Assembly: GCF_020921035.1 (NCBI RefSeq)
Contig: NC_063150.1
Span: forward strand, 9,362,001 to 9,426,000
Length of the DNA stretch: 64,000 bases
Direction: 5' to 3'
DNA from: Rhodamnia argentea
Lineage: Eukaryota; Streptophyta; Magnoliopsida; Myrtales; Myrtaceae
Both the position numbers and the translations under genes were made by a program. Shown one piece after another: positions 24,562-35,719 of the stretch. The notes under the pieces are model-generated. The model was not told where the DNA came from. It did not search any database and worked only from the letters and a program-made list of their open reading frames with translations. How positions within the stretch are numbered: position 1 is the stretch's first letter; each line of letters begins with the position of its first letter.

Positions 24562-25810
24562 TTACGGGCGTCCGCCATACTTATAAAGGATCTCTATCTC
24601 TGATCGGCAAATGCACTGTTCGCATTCGGTGTTGTCATAGTGGTCGATGTCGCGCACCCATCCTCTCCTCTTGCAGTGCTCGTTTTGCACCCGACGGTCG
24701 TAGCGAGGAGGCTCTCCTCCGAAGATAGCCACGTTGTTCCACCACATGTCGCGCACGACGTCAATGTATTTCTTGCGGCATTCCACTACTCGCCCACTTG
24801 CGTAGACTTGTCTCAACAGTCGGACTCCTTCCTTCTTTAACTCACCACCCTCGCAGACGAGGAGGAGCCCGACAACATAGGAAGCTCCAACGGGCCCAAT
24901 CTGTGCTGCCCTCTTCAATAGCTCCATTCCTAGCTCAACCTTCACGAGGCTTACACACTCATACTGCAACGTTCACGAATTGCGGATTATCAATTTTTAG
25001 CAAAGAACAAGATAATAGCGAATAAATTATAGAGATAAATCATGTAATTAAACACGTACTAGTCCTTGCGTGTACAAGGCCTCCGGATTATTGCATTTGA
25101 TGCACCTCTGAATGAAGGCTTTGCCTTCTTCGGGATGCCACCATAGTATTTTTGAAATTTTGTCGAATGATATTTGTTGATAAACGTAATCTTCTTCACC
25201 TAATTTATTAAAGATTTTGCAACTGCGGGGACAAGAATAAAGTATCAGCATATCATCAAACATTCTCACGTTAGTATAACAATTTCAATGGTTCTTTGTA
25301 CTAGATAATTGACAATATATTACATCTTCTAAGGTCGGATTCCCCGGGGCCAAGATAATTATGAAAGCATAATTACGTTTCTACAGCTAAATTGAGTTTA
25401 CAAATCTTAGTTGCGGTAAATTCATCTATCTATTGATGATGGTTGATTGAATAAAATTACATTACAACAACACGATACAAAGCTGCTACGTACAACTAAA
25501 TTAGTTTTTCTTCGTTATGTAGAGTGCAGGATAAGTAAATTAGGAAAGGGTTAAGTACTAAAAATATCAACTAACCAGGATTGTTAAAAAAAATCTGAAT
25601 GAACCCCGGATTGTTAAATTCTCTGCGATCACTAATCCTTCAATCAATTGACAATTAATCACACGTTAGAGAGTTAGCTTTTCGAAGGGAAAGCTGAGTG
25701 TGATACCTTATTTTTGCATTGAAGAAATCGTCCATCGAGTTGGCGGCGACCGAAGCAAGAATTTCCACCACCATATCACGAGGAAGAACATCGAAGGCAT
25801 CGATCTCCAT
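24562..25810 (-). CDS. Small F-box protein of the At2g35280 / At1g67623 type (three exons: 25810-25707, 25222-25060, 24963-24562)
   Basis: Probable substrate adaptor of an SCF ubiquitin ligase. Exon 1 starts MEIDAFDVLPRDMVVEILAS and ends in AKI plus part of a Ser codon; exon 2 continues CKIFNKLGEEDYVYQQISFD to ALYTQGL; exon 3 runs from YECVSLVKVELGMELLKRA to the stop. All junctions are GT/AG and keep the frame. The total is 222 residues. The F-box is at about residues 6-50, followed by the family signature around RCIKCNNPEALYTQGL and a helical repeat part (GMELLKRAAQIGPVGASYV, about 94-112). The Cys-rich C terminus (EHCKRR, TECEQCICRSEIE) is normal for this subfamily. These genes form large, rapidly changing families; the target is unknown. 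Confidence 0.85.
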
Positions 25811-27139
25811 AGCTCTCCGGCAATGCTGATGCGACTTTATTTCGACTGTGAGAAGATCGCGTTTCTTTAATTTCAGTCTTCAATCGTACGAGGCAAAAGT
25901 CGAGGAAAATACACCAGTATTGATCTAGTGACAGAACAGAAGGAGAGGAAATTACTTGAAACTTGATGGATAACTGAAACGTGAATTACATTGTGTGTTT
26001 TTGAATCCTTGTACGATTGATTATATATAGGGCAATTAGAATTTTCCCAAGTTCCGTGTACCTTCAGTTGTCTATCTCCTATTCTGATTAGGATTCACTT
26101 CTATTTGCCAATCATCAAACTAGAGTCTAGAAAAGGAAAGTGAATACACGAAGTGCTAACAAACTATAATTTCTTATTTTGCTTGTTATTACTTTCTTTT
26201 CAAAATTATTTTTTTATTACCGTAAAATTATCGAAACCTCTATATGTGTGATTTTACAGATTAACATGTGAAGATTTTGAAAGGTTTCTTGTGTTTCGGG
26301 TCAAACAAAAGCTCAAATTTATATTCAGCGGATAACAATTAATTAAAAATTATTGTTCGGTCCACTTTTTAAATAATTTATGGCTTACAACGTATTGTTA
26401 TTCTCGCAGTGACCCAAAAAATATTATACTAGCAAAGTCCAAATTTATATTCAGCGGATACAATCTTTTGGATTTATTATGTGATATACAGCATTGCGTT
26501 GACGTAGAAACTCGAACTTATAGAACATTCAATGCCTTGTGTTTATGCTGATTATGAAGAATTAAAAGCTATATCCATCTTATTAAAAAAACTAAGGAAG
26601 CTGCTAGCCCGATAATGACAGTATTGTCGGTTATTTTTTACCACACGATCTTTCAATTAATGAGTGCTTTATCGAAAACATGCGGTGATGATGCGTGGAT
26701 TTACGGTTGAGATTGTATCATCCTTAACAGATCTGTCAATGAAGCATTTTTCAAAAACTAATATGAGAAAAACTAATGTAAGCAATTTTGATTAGCTTGA
26801 ATTCAACAAAGAATGCATTATATACGAAAAATTATGTGCCTACTACTCTAACTTCGAGTCGAGGGGGGCAATATCCAGTGCTCGCCTCTGCATGGCTCTG
26901 TGGACGTTCCTGTGTGATAAGACAAGTGAAAAAACAAATATAAGAGCCCATTTATTTTGTGGAAAATGAATGTTCTAAATAATATTTTCCTAAAAATATT
27001 TATTTATTTCGTTTATAAAATAAATGAACTAAAAATATTTTTATTGTTCGTAAAAATATTTAGATATAAATGAACGTTGATAAAGTTTTTTTTATTAGCT
27101 GATTATCTTAAGCGATACAATCGATCATTTTTATAAATT
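25811..27139. other. Upstream side of the F-box gene and AT-rich spacer
   Basis: No gene recognised. A miniature repeat of the AAAATATT kind lies at 26940-27139. The phrase AAATTTATATTCAGCGGATA occurs twice (about 26316 and 26442), as a dispersed direct repeat. Confidence 0.45.
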
Positions 27140-27810
27140 CATGCGTCGTGTCGTGTGTGAAATCACGCAATGGCATGAACGAAAAAAAACCAACATATGT
27201 CCCCGTGATGCGAGATAAAGACGAGTGATGCGTTGTAATGATGTGCAAACAGTTAGCAAAGTCGCCCGTGATGCGAGATAAAGACGGGTGATGCGTCGTA
27301 ATGGTGTGCAAACAGTAACAAAGTCGCCCAGGACAGGATTAGCAAATGAAACGGCAAGAACGAACGCACAAAATGGCCGACTTGATAAAGGAAGCACGAT
27401 GTAACAAAAAAAACCTTGGGCAGCCATAGCTAGAATTTCTCTAGTTGATCTACAAATCTTCTGGTGTACCGTGTACAGGCCCCTAAATTCAGACGACGAT
27501 CTCAAAGATCCATCGCGGTATCAATTAGGACGAGTGCATGCATGGTGGTGCATAGATGTGATCATCAGACGACCTTGTCTCTGTCCAGGTCAGAATGGCG
27601 AGCTCTTGCGGCGGCAAAAAAGTGTCGCTCTTCCTCTGTCTCAGACGTCGGTAAAAGAGCAGTCAAACCTCGGACGGGGACAAGGTTCCTCCCATGCCAA
27701 ATGGAGGACAGCGGAGTTAAAATCTCACCAATTTACTATGCAGGATCGGAACTTACACACACTCTCTCTCTCTTATCGAAACTTATCACTTGCACGCGAG
27801 TTTGATATGT
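27140..27810 (+). repeat. Unclassified dispersed repeat, copy 1
   Basis: Shares order and wording with 29270-29875: GCAATGGCATGAACGAA, CCAACATATGTCC, GGACGAGTGCA, and CACCAATTTACTATGCAGG. The short open frames on both strands here are chance frames in the repeat. No transposase or other protein family is seen, so the element type is open. Confidence 0.6.
27199..27328. repeat. Two-copy tandem repeat of about 63 bases
   Basis: GTGATGCGAGATAAAGACG is present at about 27205 and 27268, each followed by GTGATGCGT and GTGCAAACAGT. The related repeat near 29330 has only one unit, so the doubling is specific to this copy. Confidence 0.85.
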
Positions 27811-27969
27811 CTTCCTCTTGGGAACAGAGAACTGAATCGCATAGTACCAATTCCTAAAAATATGAAACCGGAACTAGATGGGTTCCCATCGAAACTTGAA
27901 ACCTAGAACCGGATCAGTTTCCATAGCCGATTCCTGATCCGATACGGTTCTACCTAAAATCATGCCCAC

Positions 27970-28430
27970 CTCTATCGAAATCTGGCTTCGCTTAAGAAGT
28001 TCAACTTAATTAATTGATCGATAACATGAAAAAGGGAAAAACCCAACACATTTATGAAAGTTTAACGTTCAATCATAACGTGAGAAAAATATTAAGACCA
28101 TATATGTGCTAAAAATGAAAACATAAAATAACTTAATGTCACATCATTCATTTATTGTAAAATAAACAGAGCCTAAAGTTAAGAATAATTTTTTTTTTTG
28201 TTCAAAAAGTTAAGAACAAAATTAAGAAGCTAAAAGAATGTCTATTTAGGAAAACGAAGCTTAATTATCCAAGATAAGGACAATTTAAATCAAAATTGAG
28301 AAGGTATCGCAGCTTAAAGAACCAAGTTTTCTAAATAACTATTTGTCCCTTGCTTATTAAGGTGGAATTGTAATTCATCTTGAGATAAAATTGAGCTTCC
28401 ATGGAATTGTTGTAGCAAAAAAAACAAAAA
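27970..28430 (+). repeat. Dispersed duplicated segment, copy 2
   Basis: Same-sense match to 18150-18960 but shorter, since it lacks the miniature repeat found in copy 1. Both copies are followed, after a short gap, by a CCTAAACCT-type Mutator-like element. Confidence 0.75.
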
Positions 28431-28557
28431 AAAAAAAGACGTGGAAATGAAATCAACCACATTTGCCTAAGGCTAGAGACTTCCTTCCCTAGGCTCCTAT
28501 TAAGCTACAATATTCATTCTCTTCAATATGCTTTCTCAGAGTAGTCGACTATCAAGA

Positions 28558-29068
28558 AAATTACCGAAAAAGTACTAAATCTATTGCAATTGTACCAATT
28601 CAGTCATAAATCTTTATTTTACCAATTCATTTCTAAACTTTTTATATTAGTGTCATTTCAATCCTTCCAGTCAATTTTGATCAGAAATTGATCACATGGA
28701 CGTCGACGTCCTACGTGGCACTAGCGGCACCGACATAAAATTTTTTTCTTATTTTTATATTCTTTTTTTCTTATTTTCTTGTTAGTGGCCGGTAGGAGGC
28801 CGCTGGCGACCTTTGCTAGCTATTAATAAAAGGAAAATAAAAAACATAAAAAATACTAAATATGTTAAAAAATTCCACATCGGTGCCTACATTGCCATAA
28901 TCGATGGAAAACCAGCATCCATGTCATCAATTTTCCGCCGAAATTTGTCGGAACGACTAAAATAACATAAATGCAAAAGGTTTGAAATTTAATTGGCAAA
29001 AAAAATAAAGTTTAGGATTTAACCAGCACAATTATAATAAATTTTGGACATTTTGATAATTTTCCCCT
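28558..29068. mobile_element. CCTAAACCT-type Mutator-like miniature element, about 510 bp
   Basis: The left arm begins AAAATTACCGAAAAAGTACT and the right arm ends GACATTTTGATAATTTTCCC, inverted relative to each other, with CGACGTCCTACGTGGCAC and ATTGGCAAAA as inner family words. The centre names no gene. A clean target duplication was not found. Confidence 0.65.
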
Positions 29069-29269
29069 CAGGTATCTGCTTAAGAAGGAAAACTTGTCTT
29101 AAGATACGAAAAAAAAAAAAAACAACTGAGGTTGAGGGTTGAGTTACGTGTCGGGATTCTAGTTACCGTCCTCGTGCCCCTCAGTTAAATACTCTCAGGC
29201 GGTCAAAAATATCGTTATCGTTGCTGTGAGTGATGGCACCTTAACTGCGCTTGGACTCCATTGAGCAAT

Positions 29270-29875
29270 GCTGTGTTAGTGAACTTTTGAAAACTTGCAA
29301 TGGCATGAACGAAGAAACCAACATATGTCCGAGCGATGCGAAATAAAGATGAGTGATGTGTCGTAATGATCCACAAACATAAATTTGACAAGATAACAAA
29401 ACCAAGTGACACGACATGATGAGAAAGCACGACGTGACAAATCAAATGAATACGATGCATGACAAGATAATCAATAAACTCGACACGAACTTCACTCCAC
29501 TCGCTTAACTCGACCCGACATGATAACAAGCGCACGACACAAACATAAAATAACTGCGGGCGGGTCATAACTAAACCTTTCCCTAATTGATATGCGAAGT
29601 CTTTCGGTGTACAACCCCTCTGGTTATAAACGAAGATGTCAAAGATGCATCCTGATATCAATCGGGGACGAGTGCACGGTGGTGTGTTGTAGATGCGATT
29701 ATCGGGCAACCCTGTCTAGGTTAGAAAGGCGAGCTCTTCCGACAGGAACCAAGTCTTCCTTCGACTCGCCAAACCTAGGACACCTTAATTAACCCTCACC
29801 AATTTACTATGCAGGGTCGGAACTTGAACTCCCTCTCTCTCAGGAATCCAAACTCATCACTTGCACGCAGTTCTT
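29270..29875 (+). repeat. Unclassified dispersed repeat, copy 2
   Basis: Second copy of the repeat at 27140-27810, about 2.1 kb further on and in the same sense. The two are well diverged. The open minus-strand frame at 29215-29709 is chance. Confidence 0.6.
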
Positions 29876-30829
29876 GACAGAAACACAATTATTGCTCGCT
29901 AGGGTTTTGACCTTCCTCGGACGTTTGTCGATCATCGCTGTCGTACGCCTCACATCTGCATGCAAAGGTGAACGGTAAAGATCGATTCGATGCCACCGCA
30001 AGGTCAAGTTTGTTTTCTTTGGTTGCGGAGGGAAGAAGGGATATTCCTTTATCCCGTTTCGGGAGACCCCTAATGAGAGGGTAAACAAGCTCTTTCCCTA
30101 GACAGAGAATTGACTGGTGGAAACAGAATATCTAACACGACTGTTCTTGTCTCAATGCGCGTTTGGCGATCAAGTGGGCACCTGTTGTTTATGTCTTGGG
30201 GGGAAGATTGGAATGATTCCACGTTTCCCGGTACGAGGAGGGACCATTTGGTATGAGCCGGGTCAATATTGATCATAGGGTGGGGGGGGTGGTGGGGGGG
30301 TGATCATTAAGTCGAAGCATGCCGACCATGACGGGTCATTACTTAAAGATCTCTTTAAAATCTCGTAATCTGTCGAGATCGCTTCGAAGACTGAAGAGTG
30401 TTAAAAGGATTATTCCTCCTAGTATACAGCCGAGTTCTCTAGTCAAAGATCCAATCGATACGACGCATTCTGCGTCTTTCTTTTAACGCCTTGAACTTTT
30501 GGAACAAGTTGGCACCTCACTCGACTCAAATGGGGAGATCAGAAGCGTCGATAATGATCGGAAAATTCTCTAGCAACAGATGAAGCAACCATTTCAACAG
30601 GCTCGTCCGACTCCTATTGGAAAATCTATTGAACCATCTCATTGTAGTATATATAAATATATCGATTCCTACATTAAGAAAAGGAAAAAGAAAAAAGAAA
30701 AACTTAAAAGAGAGGGAGAGAGAGAGAGAGAGAGAGAGGGGTCACCAGCAACCTTTTTGCTTCGCCAAAAAAATTTAAGAGCTAACAAAAAGAAGTCACC
30801 ACCACGGTCAACCACCCACCATTCAATCC
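29876..30829. other. Spacer downstream of the ELO gene, with a G-run cluster and a GA tract
   Basis: No gene recognised. Dense G runs lie at about 30278-30301 and a (GA)n tract at about 30716-30738. The part next to 30830 is the 3' side of the ELO gene. Confidence 0.45.
30278..30301 (+). other. G-run cluster, possible G-quadruplex
   Basis: Runs GGG, GGGGGGGG, GG and GGGGGGG separated by single T or TGG. Four runs of three or more G can be drawn with short loops. Function is not known. Confidence 0.5.
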
Positions 30830-31801
30830 CTATAACGCCTTCTCTTTGACGATCCTCTCCACATTTGCCTCTTTAATTACATCTAACCCACCGTACAAAG
30901 TAGAAGACGACGCTTCACGATCTCGATCACGGGCCTCGCTCGCACCCCCAACACCGACGCCGTGGCGGCCGCCGCCGCCGCCTCCGACACGCCTCTTCTT
31001 GCCCAGATGCATCTTCACGTAGAAGTTCAAGAACAGCATCAAGACCGCGCCGTTCAGCACCGAGTTGAACACCCACGCGCCGATGCCGTTGCACCCGCCC
31101 TTGGCCAGGTGCAGCGCCAGCACGCCGACGTGGCACACCAGGTTGCAACCCAAGAGCACGACCTGGCAGTGCGCGACGAACGGGAAGCACGCGACGGGCA
31201 GCCCGATGGCGGTCCAGAAGCGGTACCCGTACACGGCGGCGTAGACGAGCGTGGCCGAGAGGATCGCGAGGACCTGGAACGACTGGGAGTACTCGAGCCA
31301 GAGGAAGGCGACGCAGGTGAGGGCGGCGTTGTTGAAGAGCTGCGCGGAGGAGAGGCGTCGGCGGCGGAGGATGGTGAGGAAGGTGCGGAGCATGTGGAGG
31401 AAGCGGGAGAGGTAGAAGGCGTATGACCAGAAGAAGACACGGCCGGAGGGGCGGGTGCCGAGCGGGAAGCAGAGGAACCACTGGAAAGGCGTCGTCCGGG
31501 AGCGGCGCCACAGCCACCGGGTGTCGCGGATCTCGGCGGCGGAGGAGAGGAGGGCCCCGGCGAAGATGGTTGCGGAGAGGAGGGCCATGAGGAGGCTGTG
31601 GAGGGCCGGGGCGGGGCCGACGGGGACAGGGCGTCGGCAAAGGAGGAGGAGGAGGTGGAGGAGGAGGGAGAGGGCGAGGTAGAGGGAGACGGAGGAGACG
31701 AGGAAGGACCAGGTGGAGCCCCACGACTGGGTGTGGCTCCACCGGAAGTTGACGATGGCCGGGTGCTCGGCGAGGTAGTACGTCAGCCAGTTCGCGGCCA
31801 T
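30830..31801 (-). CDS. ELO family fatty-acid elongase-like protein, HOS3 type
   Basis: A 323-residue membrane protein of the ELO (GNS1/SUR4) family; canonical members condense acyl-CoA with malonyl-CoA in the ER. Hydrophobic spans lie at about 32-54, 69-87, 120-135, 156-170, 176-192, 202-235 and 241-262. Family text includes FLWLEYSQSFQVLAIL (167-181), VYGYRFWTAIGLP (190-202) and GGCNGIGAWVFNSVLN (235-250), as in Arabidopsis HOS3-1 (At4g36830). Where canonical enzymes carry the HxxHH box, this protein reads QLFNN (154-158). A basic, Gly-rich cytosolic tail follows. The ATG at 31801 is the first in frame. The gene has one exon and is very GC-rich. Given the missing histidines, elongase activity is uncertain. 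Confidence 0.88.
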   Translation of the reverse strand: MAANWLTYYLAEHPAIVNFRWSHTQSWGSTWSFLVSSVSLYLALSLLLHLLLLLCRRPVPVGPAPALHSLLMALLSATIFAGALLSSAAEIRDTRWLWRRSRTTPFQWFLCFPLGTRPSGRVFFWSYAFYLSRFLHMLRTFLTILRRRRLSSAQLFNNAALTCVAFLWLEYSQSFQVLAILSATLVYAAVYGYRFWTAIGLPVACFPFVAHCQVVLLGCNLVCHVGVLALHLAKGGCNGIGAWVFNSVLNGAVLMLFLNFYVKMHLGKKRRVGGGGGGRHGVGVGGASEARDRDREASSSTLYGGLDVIKEANVERIVKEKAL

Positions 31802-33006
31802 GGCCACCACCGTCGGTCGGTCGCGCCGTCTATCGCGGTGGTCTCATCAATCTATTTGATGCCGTGGAATGGTCGGGAAAAGGGATCCGGCCTGGCCTCC
31901 GCAGCAACGTTGAATTCTCAAAAAATCTTTGGAGAGGTTCCAAATTTGGGTTCTGTCCTTTGATTATTTTAGAGAGAGAGAGGGAGCTGAGGAGAGAGAG
32001 GGAGAGAGGCAAGAAGGGCTTTGGCCCTTTTTGGGGGCTTAAATTTAGGGGACACTTCAATTAGGGGGGGTGGGGGCCTTCTCCTTTGTGGGGGGACGTG
32101 AACGTGAACGACTGGTCGGCATGAAGCGCTGGCCAAATGGTTTAAATGACACGTGTGCTGATCCTAGTGGTCGCGCGTTTGTTGCGGGGCAACTCACGAG
32201 TTTTTCTGTCGTTAGTCGCACGTGCGGCTTGCTTTTGGTCGACCTTTGGTGGATTTCGTTTTTTCTTTTTTGTTTTTCTGAGTGGGAGGGGAAGGATTTC
32301 AATCATGGACTTTGGTGGGAATTTGGCACGACTATGGGACTGATGGCCTATTGGTGGTGGTAAACGTGCTCGTTTCAGTTATCTTGAATACTAACTTTTG
32401 CTGCGTGGTACATCCTGTTTGTCCTAAAATTGCCCTCGAAAACATTAAAATAATTCGAATCCTAAATTGAACATACACAAAGAGTTTACAGATCATATTA
32501 AATAGATTAAAAATTCATAAATCACATGGCACGTTTCAACCATAGTTTCGATAGCCATTTGTGTCATTTCCGAAAACTTTTAAGCTGTCTAATTAAAATT
32601 TTAAACTTAATCATGTCTCTCCGACTTCAAATCTGGCTAGTTGGAGTCGACATGAATTTTATCGTGGAAAAAGTTTAATGCGGTGCTGCCGTCGAGAAAT
32701 CTCATTACTCAAGGTGCGATTGAGAAATGGAACTACACGGACGAAGCTGAGGAAGGAGACAACAAGGGGATGGGATGGAAGCATACCCTCAAGGACATGA
32801 AACTAATGTGAGCTAACATACGGGCGGAATCCCGTTCTGGTCATGTAGAGTAAGCTCGAAACCGTTTCGATAATGTTCACGAACCAAAAGCAAAGGACGT
32901 GTGAACATAACAACCAAATGCGATTTCGAAACTAGCGTTAGTACGTAGCCTTATACTTTACGCTTAAAATCTATCACTAATCACATTTTACACGCGTGTT
33001 GGTAAC
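31802..33006. other. Upstream side of the ELO gene and spacer
   Basis: A GA-rich stretch at about 31970-32010 lies where the ELO leader could be. Further right no gene is recognised apart from a small open segment at 32656-32811 described separately. Confidence 0.45.
32656..32811 (+). pseudogene. Short open segment that reads like an exon, not recognised
   Basis: An open frame of 51 residues after a stop, including KKFNAVLPSRNLITQGAIEK and GWKHTLKDMKLM, ending in TGA. Its residue make-up looks coding-like against an AT-rich background. No start codon leads it, and no partner exons were found. It may be an exon relic or chance. Confidence 0.2.
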
Positions 33007-33464
33007 GAGAAAATTACCAAGAAAGTTATAAATCCATTATAATTATGCCAATTTAATCCTAAACCTTATGCATTCGTGCCAATTCAGTCCTTCCAGTCAA
33101 TTTAGGCCGAAAATCATTGACGTGATCATTTTTAATAATATTTTAATATTTTTTATTTTTTGATTTTTGAATTTTTTTTCTTTCGTGGCGTGGTCGGCAT
33201 GCCGGCACTCGGCAATGGTGAGTCCGGCCTCGCTAGGGGCGAGCTTTGCCGGGCTTCGCCTATGGCCAATCGCGGGGCTCGATGGCCTACTTGAGGAGGA
33301 AGAAAAAGAGAAAATAAAAGATAAAAGAAAATAAAAAAATAAAAAAAATAGTAGAATGTTCTAAAAAATTGGCCACATTAACGATTTTTAATCAAAATTG
33401 ATCGGGAAGATTAAATTGACACAATTGTGATAGATTTAAAACCTTTTTGATAATTTTCTCGATG
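33007..33464. mobile_element. CCTAAACCT-type Mutator-like miniature element, about 460 bp
   Basis: Left arm GAGAAAATTACCAAGAAAG and right arm CTTTTTGATAATTTTCTC are inverted. Inner words CCAATTCAGTCCTTCCAGTC (left) and GATCGGGAAGATTAAATTG (right) pair likewise. The centre (about 33185-33295) is GC-rich with GCCGG and GGCCT words. Confidence 0.7.
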
Positions 33465-34067
33465 GGTAACTTGACACAACTTCTCGCGTACCCTACTTAT
33501 GGCGATATGTCCCACATGCACCATGTATCCACACGAGCTAGAATTCATGCATTTCAAATGATTTCAACATCAAACCTATGTCATCTATCTGAATTTAGTT
33601 TTCTTTAGCAAAAATCTGGATTGAGTTTGAATAGTCAACAAATACTTCGAAAATCGGAGCCATTAGTAGTAAGTAGTAACTCGTCACTAATCGTTTTCAT
33701 TGCCTTCAGTTTATTTAATTACTTCTCTAAAGTAAGTAGAGAAGAGAGAAGAAGGCGGGACCCACCGTCCTTGACCGACCACTTGCCTCCGTCGTCGTTT
33801 TAATATGCACGTTTTCTGGGGCCCTCCTCGCATTGCACTCTTGATATGGACGCCATGGGAAATTTGTGGCGGCAAATCGATGGTCCGCTTTAGTCAATTG
33901 AGTAGGACTCCAGGAGGAACAAGGGAGCTTTCTTAGATGAGATTAGCACGCTAATTAGACAATTAAGTAAAAGATTCTTCTTCGTAATTCGGGCCCGCAT
34001 GTGGGTCCCAAATGACAACTTCCCCTTGATTCAATACAGAAAGACCATGCAGCGCTGATGACTAAAT
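33465..34067. other. Spacer without a recognised gene
   Basis: AT-rich, no supported coding frame. Confidence 0.4.
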
Positions 34068-34383
34068 CTTAGGGGTGTCAAAAAATAACCGAACCGGCCT
34101 GCAAATTTCGGATTTTTCGGGGGTCGCATCTTCCATCGGTTCAGGTAATAGGTGAACAAACCGGACGTCGAAACAGTTTCGGTTCGGTTCGGGTACTCGG
34201 CCGAACTGAAGCGAAACGGATCAAACCGCATACGAAAGCGAAAAGCGGAAAACCCGAACCCAACTGTGTCTTCGGTTCCGGTTTTACGCTGTTCAAGTCA
34301 CAATAAAGATATAACAATTTTTTTTGGATCGGGTCGGACCGGGGCTGTGTAGAAAAACACCTGAACTATTAACACCTCTAGTG
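34068..34383. mobile_element. GGGGTGTCAA-ended miniature element, copy 1
   Basis: Left end AGGGGTGTCAAAAAAT and right end ATTAACACCTCT are inverted. The inside is rich in CGGTTCGG, GAACCG and GGTTCCGG words typical of this plant repeat type. The target duplication is not clear. About 315 bases, non-coding. Confidence 0.5.
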
Positions 34384-35062
34384 ATCATAAAACATGACTC
34401 CAACTTAAAGCCCCGTGAAATTTACAGGTGTATATTTTACAATTTTTTATGCAAATTTAAACTAACTTTCGACTTTAGATTTTCATGAAAAAAATCTCAT
34501 GAAATCAAATATGACCGCTATTATTGAGCAATGGACGAAATCTTAATGTCACAAACGCCGGACAATAATCCCATAATTCTCTTTATAAACAATAAAGACG
34601 ATTTCCAATTTTTGAGGGATCGAACTCAATTTTTCTCCTTTTCTTTTTTCCCAAAATGAGGAGCTGTTGAAGGTCCCTTTTAAACGACTCCGGATCGGTT
34701 TTAAGGACTTTTTGATACGCGATAAGTCGAAAAATCGACGACAATACTATTCAAACAAGAAAGAGAAATTCAGAAATCCCGACGCATCCCGAACGCCTAT
34801 CGGATGAATAAATAATTAACAGTCACGAGTTAAGCAACTTGTATAAAGAAGTACTACTATTCAAAATTAGGTAATTGAAAGCCAACTTCTTGTAGCATCA
34901 TTTGTTGGACCGACGACTTTGAAAGTCTCCGTTGCCTGTATTCATGTCCACTTTAATGATTGCAGTTAATACACGATCCTTCCTAATTTGCATGGCCTCT
35001 ATCGAGTTTTTTTTGGTCGCATGGAGGGGAATGGGTCAACTACGGATTTGACTAAAAGTTGA
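34384..35062. other. Spacer without a recognised gene
   Basis: AT-rich; nothing recognised. Confidence 0.4.
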
Positions 35063-35272
35063 CCATACATTTCTGTTGACCACCTTGAGCCTAAGTTGGT
35101 CGCTCTTGCGGTCTCCAAAGTTGACTTGGAATTGCCAATGAAAGATACTTCTTTTTCAGGGACAAACATCTTAGTTAAAGATCGAGAAAAATACCAATTG
35201 AAGTGTAGTAAAGATGAAATTGAGAAAGAACCATCAGACCATAAACCCAACAGAGCTGGATTTCGTAAATAG
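35063..35272 (+). pseudogene. Open segment that reads like a last exon, not recognised
   Basis: An open frame of 69 residues with HLEPKLVALAVSKVDLELPM, SFSGTNILVKDREKYQLK and a Lys/Glu-rich end, closed by TAG. The composition looks protein-like. No start codon, upstream exon or family is recognised. It could be a relic of a host gene. Confidence 0.25.
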
Positions 35273-35359
35273 CGGGGAAAATTAGCTCAACTGTAGAAAG
35301 ATCTAGGTGGGATTAGAGAAACGAAAAGTGCACCTGTGCAATGCAGTAGTTTCCAATCA

Positions 35360-35625
35360 ATAGGAAAATTACAAAAATGTCCTAGACCTATTGCGTTTGT
35401 GCCAATTCGGTCATAAAATTTTCAATTTATCCAATTACGTCGTTCCGACTAATTTCGATCGGAAAACAATGATATGGATGCCGGCGGTGTCACGTAAGAC
35501 CGCCGACATCGATGCGGATAATTTTTATGATTTTTATTTTTTTAGCACTTTCTGATTTTTTTTAATTTTAATTTTATTCTATTTTTCTTTCTTTCTTTCT
35601 TTCCTTCTTTCTTTTTGGACCCCAC
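35360..35625. repeat. Left half of a CCTAAACCT-type Mutator-like element
   Basis: AGGAAAATTACAAAAATGTCC, CTAGACCTATTGCGTTTGTG and GATCGGAAAACAATGATATG are left-arm words. The stretch runs into T-rich sequence with (CTTT)n at about 35590-35610, after which no right arm is seen. Confidence 0.6.
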
Positions 35626-35719
35626 AAATTTACGTGGCGAACTATTCTGAGTAAGTGTTGCTTGCACGGGGGTCAAAGGTATGGATTCAGCTCTTTAATA
35701 GAAAATGTGGGGGTGTACT

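Noticed and set aside
27131-27505. 124-residue minus-strand frame with two similar internal parts
   Set aside because: The internal repeat is only the 63-base tandem DNA repeat read in frame; the DNA is a dispersed repeat.
30927-31742. Long overlapping frames on both strands across the ELO gene (271, 154 and 128 residues)
   Set aside because: They are shadows of the GC-rich ELO coding sequence; their Pro/Arg- or Ser-rich text has no family likeness.
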